A stretch of DNA of 53,048 nucleotides from Hirudo medicinalis (GCA_011800805.1 MPNW01000059.1:228924-281971); one strand, 5' to 3'. Shown: positions 13,019 through 26,500, numbered from the stretch's first letter. Program-made: numbers and translations. The notes: generated by a model from the letters alone, not told the origin.

Positions 13019-13287
13019 ATGATGGAACTTATATCTCACCTCTTCCAGTTTGCTGAAATCTATCCGTCGCTCTGGGGCCTCTACGTGTTCGTTGTCCTCT
13101 GTCCATTTGTCGTATTGTCAGTCGTGTTCTGTCCGGAATCAGGCCCGTTTGTGAAAGTTTGTGTTGTTGCTTTGTTTAATCGGTGTTTCTGAATTATGAG
13201 TCCATGTCATTAATGAAGGCTAGCCAATTGGAGAAGAGGTGCGAGGAGATTTCAGGGGAGCACTTCTCGAAATGGAAGCACAACTGA
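13019..13287 (+). CDS. Possible small single-pass membrane protein
   Basis: A start at 13019 lies just after an acceptor-like TTTCCAG. It opens a frame with a strongly hydrophobic stretch (WGLYVFVVLCPFVVLSVV). Read without splicing it stops at 13192 (57 residues). If a 50-base intron 13151-13200 is removed (GTGAAAG to TTATGAG), the frame stays in phase. It then continues into a charged C-terminus (KASQLEKRCEEISGEHF) and stops at 13287, giving about 72 residues. I do not recognise the family. The case for a gene is the membrane helix, the plausible acceptor upstream, and sensible codons in the second piece. The case against is the small size and lack of a known homologue. Confidence 0.3.
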
Positions 13288-16039
13288 ATTGACTTGTTAT
13301 TTAAACGATTTTCGGGTTTTCTTGTTACATTTTAGCATTTAATTTTCTTCCTAAAAATTAGTTTTCGTATCCACAAAAATGTTCATGTGTAGTTTGCATA
13401 GTCTTCAATTACTATTCACCTCATTATTTATGCGGAGACATTTCACATAAAAAATTATGTCACTTCCCTACGAAGTGACTCCGTTGGCTTATCGATTTGC
13501 GTTGACAGATTTTAACAATTTTCAGCTTACAAGGGCTGGTTGTAAATGCAGATCAATATAATCTGCATCCTGAAAAAATGTCAAACGTCATAAGCGTCGA
13601 TTCTTTTACGCTCATTTATTGAAGTAATGTGGACAAACAATAATTCCATTAATGAATTAGACATTTGAATCCATCTGCTGTTGACGTTGTGTTACGTTTA
13701 TGTTTTGTTTGAATTTCATAAAATTTAATGGAAGAAACTTCAACAATAGCTGATACCTGAAAATAAGTAACTCCAAATTTGCGTGTGGTTAGCAAATCGT
13801 TGCATAATTAATCAATTTTACATTTGAATGTAGACATATATGTCTGAAAGATTCCTAAAATACTACATATTTTTTCTAAACATAGTTTTCTAAAAAGGAA
13901 ATCTTATATTTAATGACTTAATAATTAAATGTATTTTTTATTTTAACTAAGGCAATTAAATAAATATAATAATGGTGATGAAAGTGGGATAAGTAAATTT
14001 CTAATTATTTTCAATTACTCACTTTAACAAATTCTTCCCTACTGATTTCAACATTTTAAACGTTATTGAGCAATAAGTATTTCAGATAAGATATCGCTGT
14101 TTTTGGGTTTGGTTTCTCCGTCATGTACGACAAGACGAAATGTAAAATTTGCCTAAAACTTATTGGACTGGAGCATTAAGAAAGCATAACTTATCAGGAA
14201 ATATTAGTTTTTATGTTTTAATTAATTAATTAGTAAAGTAATACAATACTGAATTATCTGATAAAAAAACAAATTTGTTATCTGACCAAATCGAGGGTCC
14301 AAACGAAATATTCTTCCATATAACTAACAAGGCGAAGCAATAATTATAAATCCCTATTTGAAAAAAACAGATTTGAAATTTTCCTACGAAACAATTTTGA
14401 TCAGCAAAGATTAGTAATGCAACGGTGTTTAATATTTGCAAATGATTATTCATCAAATAAATTATCAATTCAAAAATTTTGCACTCCGCTGATAGTTACT
14501 AGTGAGGGCAAACTTGAATATTCTGAAATTAATGAGTGTTAGAGACTCCATAACAAGGGCTTGAGGATAATCGGTAAGATTTACTCTGAACATTCAAATA
14601 GATATCTATAATTAGACCAGAATTCTTGAATATCAGTCAAGATAATCTAAGTAAGGGATTTATGATTATCTTTGTAAAATGTTGGCTTATTTGTAAATAT
14701 GCCAAACCTTTCCCAAACTTCGCCATTGACTATGTGTCACGTGACATGACTTAACGACCTGAGAAGCTAAAGAAAGTCAATGAAAAAAGCTTACAAGTGA
14801 TGGAATGTCTGCTTGCGTCATGACTTCTGTACCGCGATCTCCCTCCCGTTCTTGCACATTTCCTTCGAGTAAACAGACTTTTTTTTATTTATTTATTTTT
14901 TTTTGAGTTAAAACACACTTGTGAAAATAGCTAATTGTCGATAGCTAATTGTTGATTACAATATGCCATGGTCGTGCAATCCGTTTTGCCTGTTCCACTC
15001 CAGCAGAATTACTTAAGTTTTTTGCTAGATTAATCTATCTATGACTATTAATGCAGTAGTAGCACAGTAAGCAGATAGCAGGTATCCTCGGACCATTTAA
15101 TGGGGGCTTCATGGGCACGTCCCACAGATTATGAAATCAAAGGACTCTCGAAAGTTCAACAGGCTTTTTAATAATTAATTTAGATTTATGTTCTCTTCCC
15201 CCAGCTTAACGTTTCTCTAATCAGTGAATTTCGAAACTGTCTGAGCAGGAGCAAAATATACAGGCTTCCACAAACATTTAGATAGTGTTGATCCTGTTTC
15301 ACATAAGTGCTTACAAAGCAAGCAACCAATAAGTCTTCCAACTTTCATGAAAAATGATTAACGACTAGCATTGAGATCTTATCAAACTTGACAATAGACA
15401 ATTGTGGCATTGAGAAGGAGGACTGTCTGAAATTGGTCAGGCGAATGCAATACAAAACAAAGAAACTAAGTTTTTCTCCTACTCTAGTTCCAAAGTTTAA
15501 ATAATAATATAAGCTTTTACATATAAATTAAACATGATCATTGCTCATAAGTTATAGCGCACGGAAGATACATACACTGCAAAGATATACTACACATCAT
15601 GCATTACTTACGTTTAATAATAAACTTTTTAAATAAAGCAATATTACTTTGATTTGATCTTAGACCACAATAAACATTGTCCAGCATGAATGTGGGAAAT
15701 ACATGAAGCAGTTTGATGGGCGACCACATGCATCAGGCAGGGTGCTACCAGAAAATGTCAAAGTTGGAACAAATGACACAAAATATTTTTCCATAATGGG
15801 GAAATGAGTACATTTTGCGATCGTTAAACTCAGATTAGGTTGGACGGAAATTAAATGAAAAGAAAATTAGAAAAAACAGTGACCTGTCACTGAAACTTTC
15901 GTGTGCATTTGATGGAAAGTGATCTCTGGTCCACTTTACTCAACAGGAAAAGGACAAACTCTCTCGAATCTGTCTGGCTTTCGGCTCTCATTGAATGTTC
16001 AGAGGGCATAGCAGCCCATAAATAACAAGGCCCTCATGG
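13288..16039. other. Intergenic region, no gene seen
   Basis: AT-rich sequence between the possible small membrane gene and the 3' end of the minus-strand UBAN gene. The frames here are short and have no family motifs. Confidence 0.5.
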
Positions 16040-17381
16040 TCACTGACCACAAGAATCCATGTGTTGAAGGAGTTGGTAGTGTTCTGTGGAAGCTTTGAAT
16101 GCTCTGAAACATGCAGGACATCTGAGGATCTCGTCTGAGATTTTGCAGGTCTGAGCATTCAAATTTCTATTGTGTGACTTTGGACTACTTGATGTACTTG
16201 AAGAATGTGGCTTGACTCTGATGACAGATGGCGTCTGAGAGTTCATCAGGTCACTACTTCTTTTCAGAGATAACGGGGAAAGTTTTTTGGGAGTGAAGTC
16301 ATCAGGCTCAGGAAACTTTTTGATGAATAGGAAGCTTTCATCATTGTCAGGTTTGAACATCCTACCTCTCAACTGCACCTCTGGGCTCTTTTGGCCGTCA
16401 AACTCGTAAGCCGCTTCTGCCGGAAAACGTCCATTGCTCGGATCCTGTTTGACTTGAGGTGGTTGTTGCTTTCTAACAATGCTTGATACAATGTTCTTTA
16501 AACTTTTGGCCTTTTCATTGCCTGAGTTTAAGTCATTTTTGAATTTGGAGCTTAGTTTTCTATCAGTTTCATACTTTGGGTAATCGAAGTCAGCGGAAGA
16601 GGGTAATAATTCAAAACCTTGTGGATCAAGACTTCCTTCAACTATGTTCGATTTCACAGGACATTTGCTTAAGCAACCTCCTGAACACTAAAATTAAAAT
16701 CAGTCATGCAAAATTCATTAATTTGTTGCATCAAAACAATAAATAATAGTTTAATGAGTCAGCCTTTTTCACTCTAAACTTAAGCAATTCAATTTAACCT
16801 TCCAGTTATCACATCCCGGTTCATTTAAGGACAACTTCCTCTTTGATAATGTTAAAATTACAAACCATGCTTTATGAAATAACCATAAAAGACCAAAAAT
16901 AAAGACTTCTCACCAAATCTGTAAGCTCTTGTTCCAATCTGATGACTCTGTCTTGAGCAGCTTCTCTGTCTTTTCTTTCCATCTGGAAATCTTCTCTGTA
17001 TGTCGAGAGTTGGATCTCCAATAAAGATACCTGATTCATCAGACTTTTGATCTTCTTTTCTAACTACAAGCAATATATTATTATAGAGATGCTATAAAAA
17101 TTCATGTTTAGCATACGTAATTGTTATACCTTACCAACAAAACAACTAAAGATATTTTCAGTTGAAAATAGAGATCTAATCCACTAGATATTCACCTCAT
17201 TGTTCTTAAGCATCGCTTCATTTTTTTCAAAATTGTCATTCTTAATGTCCCCTCCGCACCTGCATTTTTTCAACATATTTTTGTGGATTTCCAGGAGATT
17301 TTCATATTTTTCTTGTAGACAATCTTTTTCTTCTTTGATCCTAGTGAGGTCCTCTGCTAATCGTGTCATTTGTTGAGAGGT
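16040..17381 (-). CDS. UBAN-domain adaptor, TNIP/optineurin/NEMO type (5' part missing)
   Basis: This is a coiled-coil protein probably binding ubiquitin chains in inflammatory or autophagy signalling. Three exons join in phase 0: 17196-17381 (coiled coil, LTRIKEEKDCLQEKYENLLE), 16914-17063 and 16040-16687. The middle exon carries the UBAN signature, with STYREDFQMERKDREAAQDR matching the YxxDFxxERxxRE core known from ABIN, optineurin and NEMO. The last exon has a low-complexity linker and ends with a small zinc-finger-like motif: CPACF, then H and C spaced as CxxC...H...HxxxC, resembling the C-terminal zinc finger of NEMO/optineurin. Visible protein is about 327 residues. The first visible exon starts in phase 0 and has an internal ATG, but upstream coding exons are likely; I did not find them. 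Which UBAN subfamily it belongs to is uncertain. Confidence 0.75.
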
Positions 17382-17802
17382 CTACAAGCATAAAAAATAA
17401 ATTATATTACTCCGAATAAATATGAAAAATTAATCTTGGGTTTAAACTCAGTCTAATTCATGACTTTCAAAAATTCAAATCAATGTAATCAAATATAATG
17501 ACATAATTTATTTAATAAACTAATTTTATAATCAACTTATGATCACAGCTGCAGGATCTCTATTGCAAATATCTCAAAAACAATCATTTAAACAAATATG
17601 TTGAAACCAACATCCATTAGGATATCGAAATATGTCCTCGAGAGTTCGAAAATAAAGCAACTTCGTGCGAGTTAGCTTTCTATATAATAAGTATTTGAAG
17701 CTCAAAACGTAAAAACCAAGCACAAGCACCAACAATTAGAGTAAGCTTCCTCGATGCGCATGTCCGTGCTTTACGTTTGGGAAAATAACGATCTTTAATT
17801 AT

Positions 17803-17837
17803 ACGTTAAGACTGGCCAGTACTAGAAAATTTGTTGG
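17803..17837 (+). repeat. Dispersed direct repeat, copy 1
   Basis: A 35-base block beginning ACGTTAAGACTGG and ending TTTGTTGG. It recurs in the same orientation at 18547-18581 with three differences. Confidence 0.85.
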
Positions 17838-18417
17838 TTATATTATGTGTTGTAATAATAGGCGTGGTATCGGATTAATCATTTCCATCTTTTTGCAGAA
17901 CTGATAAACCAGACAAATCAACATCATTTTCATCTAACCATTCAGCATATAAAATATCAGAATTTTCTTTGTGTGCAATAATTTCCATCAGCATTTTCTG
18001 TCATTTGGTAACCACTCGAATTGGCTGAAGGTTTTTTGCTGATAAGCAGATGTTAATATGTTACGTCCATGATCGAATCGCAGAGCGTGATTCTTTAACA
18101 TGACTTGTGAACACGGCCGCCGATAGAAATTTTTGGCTCCGTATGTTATGGAAATTTGGTCATTTAAAAGCAAAAAAAAAGTCATGATTGTAAAATTTCA
18201 ATATTTTAAAATCTGGACGGCACCTAAAAATGACTGGGCCCTTGCCCCCTCTCGGTGGCCCTGCTTGTGAAGCAACATAGAGGTTACGACTGAGCTGAAG
18301 GACTAACATTAATTGTTTTAAATCTATCTGTTAAAACTTGGATTTTTTATAATAAAAAAAAATAACACAGTTGACGTCAATTAATCTTAAACGCCCCCTC
18401 CCCCTTGACACACATTG

Positions 18418-18540
18418 TTAAACTCTATTATTACGCTCAAATATCATTGTATTCCAATATTATTATACTCAATTATCATTATATTCCAATATTATTACAT
18501 TCAAATATTACTTTAAATAAATATTATTCAAATATTACTC
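18418..18540. repeat. AT-rich tandem tract
   Basis: Degenerate tandem units built on ATTCCAATATTATTA and TCAAATATCATT. They lie directly before the second copy of the 35-base repeat. Confidence 0.7.
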
Positions 18541-18546
18541 AATGTT

Positions 18547-18581
18547 ACGTTAAGGCTGGTCAGTACTAGAACATTTGTTGG
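18547..18581 (+). repeat. Dispersed direct repeat, copy 2
   Basis: Second copy of the 35-base block at 17803-17837; 32 of 35 bases agree by eye. Confidence 0.85.
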
Positions 18582-18999
18582 TGGATTTGGTTTTTCCACG
18601 GCTTTGCTTAAGATCTACATAAATTATGGTCTACTTTGTTGTTATTACACCAATGGACACTAAAGCGAATGCTGAAACTTTTTTTAAGTTGCCGAAATTA
18701 TTGCAAAAACACCTCCCAAAAATTGTTTACCATGATCAGAATTAAAAGAAACGATGGAAGAATGATCTCGTGGTTTAACAAATAACAAACGATGAACAAA
18801 GAAGAAAAAAACAAAAATCCAACCCTAAGGGAAACTTATCCCGCTGATTGGCTGCCTAATAAATGAAATTAAACAATGGAACTAAAGGCAATACTAATGT
18901 TAAGATATGTTTCAGCATGCAAAAGAGCATAAGATTATTTACGGTATGATATTGCATGTGGATTAACTTAAAAAGAGGTACAGAGGCAGAAGTGAATTC

Positions 19000-19795
19000 T
19001 CATAAGGATTTCCTAAATGAATAAAAAAAGGGATTAGCAAATCTTAAAAAAACTCTAGGGCCTACACAACAAATGGAATGAAATGTAATATTGGATCTGG
19101 CGAAATCAGGTTGATATGGAGTCCAATTTCTGGTCTCATGTGGACATAAAAGGTTCAGAGTAAAACAGTTATCAAACATTGGAGATAACATACGATGATG
19201 GTATTTGTACATAAATATTGCTCTTCGAAAAAATGAATTTGATAAATTGATATAACGTTCAATTTCTTAAATGAATCTCCAGTATGAGAATAATAAGGTA
19301 TTAAGGAAATGACACAAACAGCTTTTTTTGAAGTTTAAATAGTGGGAGTAAATATGAGGGATAATTAACTGCCCATACAGCATTACAATAACTAAGGTAT
19401 TGACAGAGAAGAAGGATTGTTTTTTTTTATCAATAAAATAACGAATATTGGAAATGATACCAACACTTTTGGAGACCTTACTTATTACATGTTCAATGTG
19501 AGATTTAAATGATAAATGTTGGTCAATTATAACACCTAAGAATTTACAAGAGTTAACTCTGTCGATCGCAATCACGAATGTAAATGGAGAGACTATCAAG
19601 ATGAGTTTTTTTTTCTTGTTGAATGAAATATTATATAAGAGGTTTTGTTAATGTTAAGAGAAAGGAAATTCGCATCGAGCCAAAGTAAAATATAGTTAAG
19701 TTCATTGTTCATTGTCAACAATATGACGACCAGATCTAAATATATTAGTGTCATCAGCAAATAGTAAGAATTCAGCCTTAATGATTAATTCTATA
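19000..19795 (-). mobile_element. Decayed non-LTR retrotransposon, 3' part of reverse transcriptase
   Basis: Read on the minus strand, 19795 downwards gives a reverse transcriptase catalytic motif (FLLFADDTN, the F/YxDD box). Next comes a frame at 19267-19599 with FLGVIIDQHLSFKSHI and IGIISNIRYFI-like sequence, typical of the region after the active site in Jockey/CR1-type elements. A last frame at 19000-19212 resembles their C-terminal end. The frames are interrupted by shifts and stops and no 5' half or endonuclease is visible, so this is a 5'-truncated dead copy. Assignment to a clade is tentative. Confidence 0.75.
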
Positions 19796-20583
19796 TTCCA
19801 CAATCGGGAATCACACGAGCGTGAATGTGGTTAATTATTATGGGCAGCACAAATTCATAGCGAAGATTTTCCCAAAAATGACTCGAAATGTTCATATTTT
19901 AATTGTTAGGGGTAACTGTAAGTAAAAGTTCTAAGATCCTAAATAAGAATCCTACACCCGCTCATATACGCCCTCAATGTTTCAGGAAGCACCAATAGGT
20001 AATTTGTGTATTATTATTATTATTATGGATCTACAAATATAAAGTTGAACTTTCTGGTGCATTTGCTGTTTGCTATGACAGAAATTATCTTATAATGTTA
20101 ATAACGCTGAGAAAACAGTGGCACATCAACGCATATCTGATAAGAGTACGACTATATTAACTATATTCCGTGAAAAATAAAACAACCGTTATTTCGTCGA
20201 AAACAAATTAATTGTATTAAACAAAATCCTATTGGCCTCAAATTATCTGGCGATTCTTGTTGTTTTCGGATTTGTAGACGTAATATTGAGCAGACCCTAT
20301 GAATATTCAAATAATCTAAAATTAGATACAGATTCATTAATAATTTAGAAGAATAATGGCGGTCTCCTGTTGCCACTCATGGCCTGAGGGAGTAGCCGGC
20401 TCAGTCAGTTCGACCTCATTCCTCAATAGGTCGGTCGTAGTGTAAATACCGGCTTGCGACATCTCCTTTTGTTTGGGCCGGGTCCTAAATTTATTCCTAT
20501 CGCACGTGAATTTCTGTTCCTAATATTTATCGAAGTCCGAATTATCCTTACGATCTCGTAGTTTAATTTTATAGGCAAGCATT
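19796..20583. promoter_or_regulatory. Region upstream of the VLDLR-type gene
   Basis: No coding exon seen. It should contain the promoter and 5' untranslated region of the plus-strand receptor gene that starts at 20584. It is somewhat richer in C and G near 20360-20480. I could not define a specific core promoter element. Confidence 0.35.
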
Positions 20584-23500
20584 ATGATCTCGGTTTTGGT
20601 TATTGGAATGATTTTTGTTCCGTCGGTGTTTTCAGGTTTGTTACTTTCTAATTTTTATTATGGATTTCCGAGGGAAATTGGAGATTTACAGTCTTTACCG
20701 TGGCTCTAGGTGAGTGCGGCGACAAGAAATATGAATGCAAAACCAGTGGGAAGTGTATTTCAAGTTATTGGCTGTGTGATGGCGAGGTAGACTGCCCCGA
20801 CGGAGATGATGAAATAAACTGTTCCTTTGGTTGGTATAAAAGTTTTGAGAGACTTTGCCATTCTATTTTTTTCTGGAGGTCTTAGCATCTTATATATATA
20901 TAAATATAAAATAGAATGACAAAGTCTCTCAATATATAACTATATAGTTGAAAAAGCTTTTCAATAATCATTTTTACATAGACAACCTATTAGCAATAAA
21001 GCTATAAACTAATTCAGATAATAAATTTTTAATTAGAGATTGTGCTAAAATTTCTTTTATCTTTTAAGATTAAAATATTACTATAGAATGTCCAAAAGAA
21101 GAATTCAAGTGTTTAAATAGTTCTGAGTGCATCAAAAATACTTGGAGATGTGATGGGTCAGAGGACTGTAAGGATGGATCTGATGAAGTTGGATGTGGAG
21201 GTCAATTTGACTGGAAATGCATATTTTTTTAAATTTCTGTTTTGTATTTTATCAAATATACTTGGTAATAACTTTAATAAGTAGTTCTTAATACTGGCAT
21301 TATTGTTAATTTCTTGAGAATTTTTGAGTTAATTTAATTCATCGTATATTTTAATTTGGCTCCAGGAAATTTCATTACCACAGAAGCTTAAATCAAAAGT
21401 GGTAGCCTGCTTATTTTGTTACATTAGGCAATGCTCCTATTCATAAATCGTGCCATGTTACCGATCGACATTTATTTTATATGGGAAGTCGCTTGCCATC
21501 GACCAGTTTTTAGCACCTGTTACAAAGGTTGCATCAACTGCATGAATATGTGCATTTTAGTTCAATAAAGTGTTTTATGCAATTCTGAAACCAGTGGCAC
21601 TTATTTTAAGAGATACTTTTTGGCTGCACTCATATGCATCAATCAATTATACTTCCAATGATCTGCGAGTTCTGAAAAACATAATTACATTTTAAGGGGG
21701 AATGTTTTTAACGGCCTCCTGAAAAATAAATATTTCAGGATATTAAAGTTGGTGATGATAATAAAATGATAAAATAATTAACTTATTTATATTGGTTGAT
21801 AATAGCAATGTGATTTTGTTCAATGGAGAATTTATATTACCTATTATCTAGGAAACAGTTTCTGCTCTGGAGATCACTTCAGTTGTGGTCTTCAAAAGCC
21901 ATGCATAGCCATCGAATTGACATGTGATGGGCACTGGGACTGCCCAAATGGAGAAGATGAAGATTTTGATTTTTGTAATTTCAATATTTAATAGTTCGTG
22001 AAATCTGGCGATGGATGGTTAATTGATATTTGTCTTAGGAATGCGTTTGCCAGTTCAGAGTCATTAATAATCAATGCATTTCAATCGAGCATCATCGAAT
22101 ATTTAATTGAGCGTGAACATTGTTTTGATTGTCCAGCAGATGGAATGAATTTGACTCCAGGTTACTTAAACAACTGTGCAATCGAATGCAGGTTCGAATA
22201 GGACGTGCAAGGAGTCCGACTTTAAATGCGAGAGTGGTCCCTATTGCATCAAGAAGAGGTGGGTTTGCGACGGAAGCTGGGATTGCGGAGACGGCTCGGA
22301 CGAGAAAAATTGTGGTGAGACGGTCTTGTTTCGTCTTGCAACGGAAACTCGCTCAAATTGGCGTTTGTTCTCGTATCTGTGTATTTGCTCTTGTGTGTAT
22401 TTGTTCTTGTGTCTGTGTATTTGTTTTTGTGTGTATTTGCTCTTGTGTGTATTTGTTCTTGTATACATTAAATCACTTAAACCAATGGCTCGAGGTTCTG
22501 GAAACTCCGACAGGGTCTTCGATTTCAGAATGGTTTTCGGTGAAACGTCAGTGGATTATGTTCTCTCATAAGTGCTGCGGTCTTGGTTAAAGGAGTTTTT
22601 GCAGTTGTTATATATTTTGAATGCAGATGTATTGACCTGATATGTCTGTCTGGTGCATAATTGTACTGGTTTTATGTGGTTAGTCCATTTACAACTGAGA
22701 GGATAGGAAATGACTTAGCTGTTTAGTACGTCAGTGGCTCCATGGTTATCCGTCTAATAGGTTAAGATTACTTTCATAATGAGTTTATTTATTTTGTATT
22801 ATGTTTATTTTCATAGCAAGTTAGCAATTCTCTTTAATCAGCTGAAAAATTCATGAGACAATTTTTGATAGAGCAGAAATGGCTTCCAATATAAATTTAC
22901 AAACAAAGTGGTACCATGCCAAATTGCTTTTGCAAGAGAATTATGGCTAATTTCTTCTTGAGGGATGATTTTTACAGATTCTTAGAATAAAGTGATGGCC
23001 GAGCAATGATTCATGGTTTCTAGCTCAAGAAGCTAAGTGCTTCTTATCTAAGCATTTATTTTCTCTGAATAGTTTGGAATTTTTAAATGTAGACAAAATT
23101 TAAATTGCTAACATCTTCGTTCCTCTATCGATTAATCGGACTGCATGAATGATTGGCCGGAGAGCTTGCCGGGATGGAGTTTTGAGAAAAGCATCTTATT
23201 TTCAAACTACTTTTATTCTTCAGGTCTCCTGGAATGTGGGGTCAACAAGTTCACCTGCTTGAAGAATTCTCCGAGGTGCGTTGATCTCGAGGTCGTGTGT
23301 GACGGAGTGGACGATTGCAGCGATGGTTCCGACGAGATCCACTGCAACTCCTCGTCGAGCGTCCACTGTCCTCCCGATGAGGGTTTGTGCGAGGTCGGCA
23401 AGAACTGCATTCCCCTGTCTTACTTCTGTGACGGCAAAGCAGACTGCCCAGACGAAACAGACGAGTCTGATTGTAAGGGTTGATTGGCTTCATTCATTTG

Positions 23501-26500
23501 TTTTGTAGTCTCGGCTTTGAGTGTTCTAAATATTTAGAGTTGTTTTCTTATAAATTGCTTGAAATATTTCTACAATGATTGTTTATTTTTTAAACTGGGA
23601 ACTATTGATGGTATGTTATGAAATTAATACACTTTCGATGGTTTTTAAATTTGAAAATTATTTAGAAAACATCCTCAGAATAACTTTGCATTAGTATTTG
23701 TGACATGAATAAACAAGGTTTATCTATGTCCATATTTAATCCATTGGGCATGTACTTTTCAAATTAATTTTAGTTTGTGGACTGGTGCTAAAGCGAAAAT
23801 TCCTTTGTTTCAGGCAACGAAATTAATTGTTTGCAAGAGGAATTCAAATGTCTGGCGAGCAAGACATGCCTCCCGAACTGGATGGTCTGTAATGGAGACA
23901 TCGAATGCCAAGATGGTTCGGATGAAAGATCCTGTGTCTCTTCTCCAGGTTTGCTACCCGTTCATTTCATGGTTTAGTGGTAAAAAAATTATTATCTCAC
24001 GTAATACGAATTATTATACTTATTCTATACTACATATACTCATGTATTCCTATGCGAGATGTTGAAAAATAACGGACATGTTATCTTCATTTTCATTGGT
24101 TGGACATATTTCCAGAAAGAATTTAGAATTACTGTGAACATGTGAGTTACTGGTGAATTGCTTTAAAATCTTCAGCTCGCTCTTGTGACAAGCAGAAGGA
24201 GTTCAATTGCACAGGGTCGGGCGACTCCGTTTGCGTCTCGAATCACAAGTTGTGCGATGGTTACGCAGACTGTCCAAATTCGGAAGACGAGGCCGATGCC
24301 ATTTGCTTTAACAAACGTAAGAATTATGTAAGAACAGTTAGTGATAATCTCTTTGTAATGCATCACATTGGTATGTAACTTTTGCCATTGTTTTGTTTAT
24401 TTATTAATGAAAAGATTAAAATTTGAGTTAACATTGATTATGGTGTATTTTTGGTTATTTGATATTATTATTATTATTATTTGATTATTTTCCTTTGGCA
24501 GCATTGTGCGACATGCCTTGCAAACATGGCCACTGCGTTGTCTCTGGAGAGAAGGCCAAATGTGCTTGCAACAGCGGCTTTGAATGGTCAACAGAAAGCC
24601 ATTCGTGTCAGGGTATGGAGGTTCCAGTTCTTGATTTCATTTCACCAAATTTGCACTTCATTCCACATTTCAGCAAAAGAGAAAAATACACATTACTCTG
24701 AATGTTTATCTTATCAATAATTCTTAAAAATAAAACAATTCTTTAAAATAAAATGCATTCCTGCAGATGTTAATGAATGCCAGTCCTACGACACTTGTGG
24801 TCAAATTTGCACCAACAAGCAGGGAGGATTCAAGTGCTCTTGTCTTCCAGAATACGAACTCGATGTCTTGAGCCATCAGATTTGCAGAGCCAAAGGTCGA
24901 CATCTCTGCTTTTTATTTATTTTTTCGTTGCAGGCCATCTAGCACTTCATAGCAATAGGAATTGTTCAATTTGTTCAATGCTATGTGCATTGGCTTCAGG
25001 GCTACTGAACTTGATTTTGAACGTGCATATTTTCAAGGTTTATGATGATGATAATGCAAGCTAAGTTGTGAACACAGTTTTGGAATAGGTTTTGCTCAAG
25101 ATTTCATTTGACAGTGCAAAACTTCAACGATGTGTTCCTCAAGTAACAGCAATAGCATTAGTCATAGCTAATGCTATTACCATGTTACCATTCTGATTGT
25201 TATCACTTTCACAGTTGGAGAGCCCCTTCTTCTGTTTAATTCTGGAAAGGAATTGAGGTACCTAGAGTTGAGAAGTCACAATTATGAGCACCTCATGACC
25301 CTCGAAGGTCAAGTGAAAGCTTTTGACCTTGATGTCCGAACGAGCGAGGTCTTCCTATCCGATTACACCTCAGGTTCCATTTACAGGTTTACAGATTTTT
25401 ATTTGGTAATACATATTTTGGTAATATTAATTGCCTGAGTCAAATTTTCAATTTTGAAATGAGGGTTAGCTCTGATTCAGTATTTCTGTCTCTATTTATG
25501 CAAATAGAAATTAGTTTTGGTCTTGAAAGTGTAAAGATACTTTTATATTAATTGTATGGTGGAGCAGACTTGGCATTTTAGGCAAGGCGTTACTTTTTTT
25601 TTAAAGTTATTATGCTTTCTTTGCACATAACAATAATTTAAATCATTAACACAATTTTGTTCTCTAGAGCCAAAAGGCACCATCTTCCTGAGCCAAAACT
25701 CATTTGGAAAGGTTTTGAGCCACAAACCGTGGAAAGCATGTCTTATGACTGGGTGCACAAGAACCTGTATGTTGTCACGCACCATCGCATTGACATGCTG
25801 CACTTGGAGAGCAGGGATGGGGCGGTTTACTTAAAAAATATAGCTAAATGCATGGTAGAACATCATTATCTTGGAGTGGTTGTCGACCCCAGGAAGGAGC
25901 ACAAGTCTGTTTATATTCTTTGAAGATGTTACTTGCTTTGATTTTCTCATCGTCTGTTTCATCGTCGTAATCTTTTGCAGTTATTTGTATTGGATTTTCA
26001 CTGGACGTAATGCAAGTATTGTGAGGTCTTCGCTCGACGGCAGTCTGGTTTCCACCTTCATTGATTCCAACATGTTGAAGCCTGTCAGTCTCACCTTAGG
26101 TTGGCACAATTAGCTATTATTAATTCATTACATCAAAGCCGGTGCATGATCTTCTGCTATCTTATTTTTCGTTATGGCCGAAGTTTTTAATTGTGTTCGA
26201 ATTGAAATTGCCAGATTTTGAGACCAATTCCCTATACTGGGTGGACACCAAGTATTTTGCAATATTCAGGCGGAGCCTGAACCTTGAAGACAGTCGAATC
26301 GACAATGTCTTTTCATCCTACTCCTTTCTGAGGCAGCCCCTTGTTATCGATTTCTTTGAGGTTAATTTTATCTAATTTTTAGCAGTTAACTTGAATAGTG
26401 AGTATTGCATTCAATGTATTGTTGTAAGCATGAAATATTTGAGGTTGTTTCCAGTGAGGATTTTATCGGCCAAATAATCTTCATTAAATTTGTCTTTCAG

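Larger units (their letters stand above)
17382..18999. other. Repeat-bearing region without a recognised gene
   Basis: Upstream exons of the UBAN gene may be here but none is clear. It holds two copies of a 35-base repeat (17803-17837 and 18547-18581) and an ATT-rich tandem tract at about 18418-18540. A minus-strand frame at 17988-18185 has no recognisable family. It looks like old transposon debris. Confidence 0.4.

Noticed and set aside
17988..18185. 65-residue minus-strand frame
   Set aside because: No family features; sits in repeat-rich DNA and starts from a low-complexity A/T run.
20360..20480. Possible tRNA-like stretch with a GTTCGAC-like segment
   Set aside because: I could not pair acceptor, D and anticodon arms around it, so no tRNA is called.
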